Assembly: GCA_903851195.1 (NCBI GenBank)
Contig: CAINNJ010000051.1
Span: forward strand, 33,218-97,217
Source: an uncultured Acidobacteriia bacterium
GTDB lineage: Bacteria; Acidobacteriota; Terriglobia; Bryobacterales; Bryobacteraceae
Length of the DNA stretch: 64,000 nucleotides
Direction: 5' to 3'
Notes under the pieces: generated by a model
Told to the model about the DNA's origin: nothing
Databases searched by the model: none
What the model saw: the letters and a program-made list of their open reading frames with translations, nothing else
Shown: in pieces, positions 63,956-64,000 of the stretch
Position numbering within the stretch: position 1 is the first letter of the stretch
How the letters are laid out: every line of letters starts with the position of its first letter
Made by a program: the position numbers and the translations under genes

Positions 63956-64000
63956 CTGTAAAGCGCGGGACGGCTATCCTGTTTCGGGCAAGAAGCCCGA

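Overview
The window is a high-GC bacterial chromosome segment that looks like an acidobacterium of the Bryobacter/Solibacter group. This rests on gene content: a TIGR03435-family exported protein (39473), ADOP-type and MacB-type FtsX permeases, an Oar-like TonB-dependent receptor with a carboxypeptidase-regulatory N-terminus (46918), PEP-CTERM proteins, and the N-R-x-N-A-Q family protein at 50216. No rRNA or tRNA gene was recognised.

Layout. (1) 1-12957: the 5' part of a WD40 gene, then a compact plus-strand extracellular contractile injection system (eCIS) locus, 817-10415. Its order is Pvc16-like cap, sheath, tube, a Pro-rich protein, Pvc7-like, VgrG-like spike, PAAR-like tip, gp25, baseplate J fused to an Asp-box beta-propeller, and tail protein I. 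An Ig-TM-PASTA membrane protein and two more envelope proteins follow. No AAA+ ATPase, tape measure or tail fibre is present here. (2) 12981-20353: RlpA-SPOR, a PQQ-type propeller dehydrogenase, a cytochrome c'-like protein, a SET-domain protein, enolase with an APH-type kinase, a LuxR-type regulator and YbaK. (3) 20381-29619: a four-gene minus-strand RND efflux operon of MdtABC plus outer-membrane-channel type. (4) 30192-38272: hydrolase, methyltransferase, BtrH/DUF4872 protein, a cytochrome-oxidase assembly operon (cupredoxin, CtaA, CtaB, SCO, DUF420), branched-chain aminotransferase and a toast-rack lipoprotein. (5) 38357-50145: ECF sigma with probable anti-sigma, TIGR03435 protein, ADOP permease, acyltransferase, two MacB-type permeases and the large outer-membrane receptor.

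(6) 50.2-64 kb is accessory. It holds an amidohydrolase whose signal peptide is out of frame, an internally deleted DUF4440 gene, and a complete 4758-bp transposon (53234-57991). The transposon has 25-bp terminal inverted repeats (24/25), a 6-bp target duplication, a DD(35)E transposase, an AAA helper, a serine resolvase with a candidate res region, and two PEP-CTERM cargo genes; the organisation resembles Tn552/Tn402. Beyond it lie a large TIR-TM-coiled-coil-beta-propeller protein (58779-61931), a MarR regulator whose promoter and twin palindromic operator predict a leaderless mRNA, a DUF1398 gene, an orphan antitoxin, a truncated DinB gene, and four 23-bp repeats that look like an insertion-sequence end.

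The strongest leads are the eCIS with a propeller fused to its baseplate wedge, the PEP-CTERM transposon, the TIR-propeller protein and the MarR control region. All functions are inferred from sequence reading alone; no database search was run.
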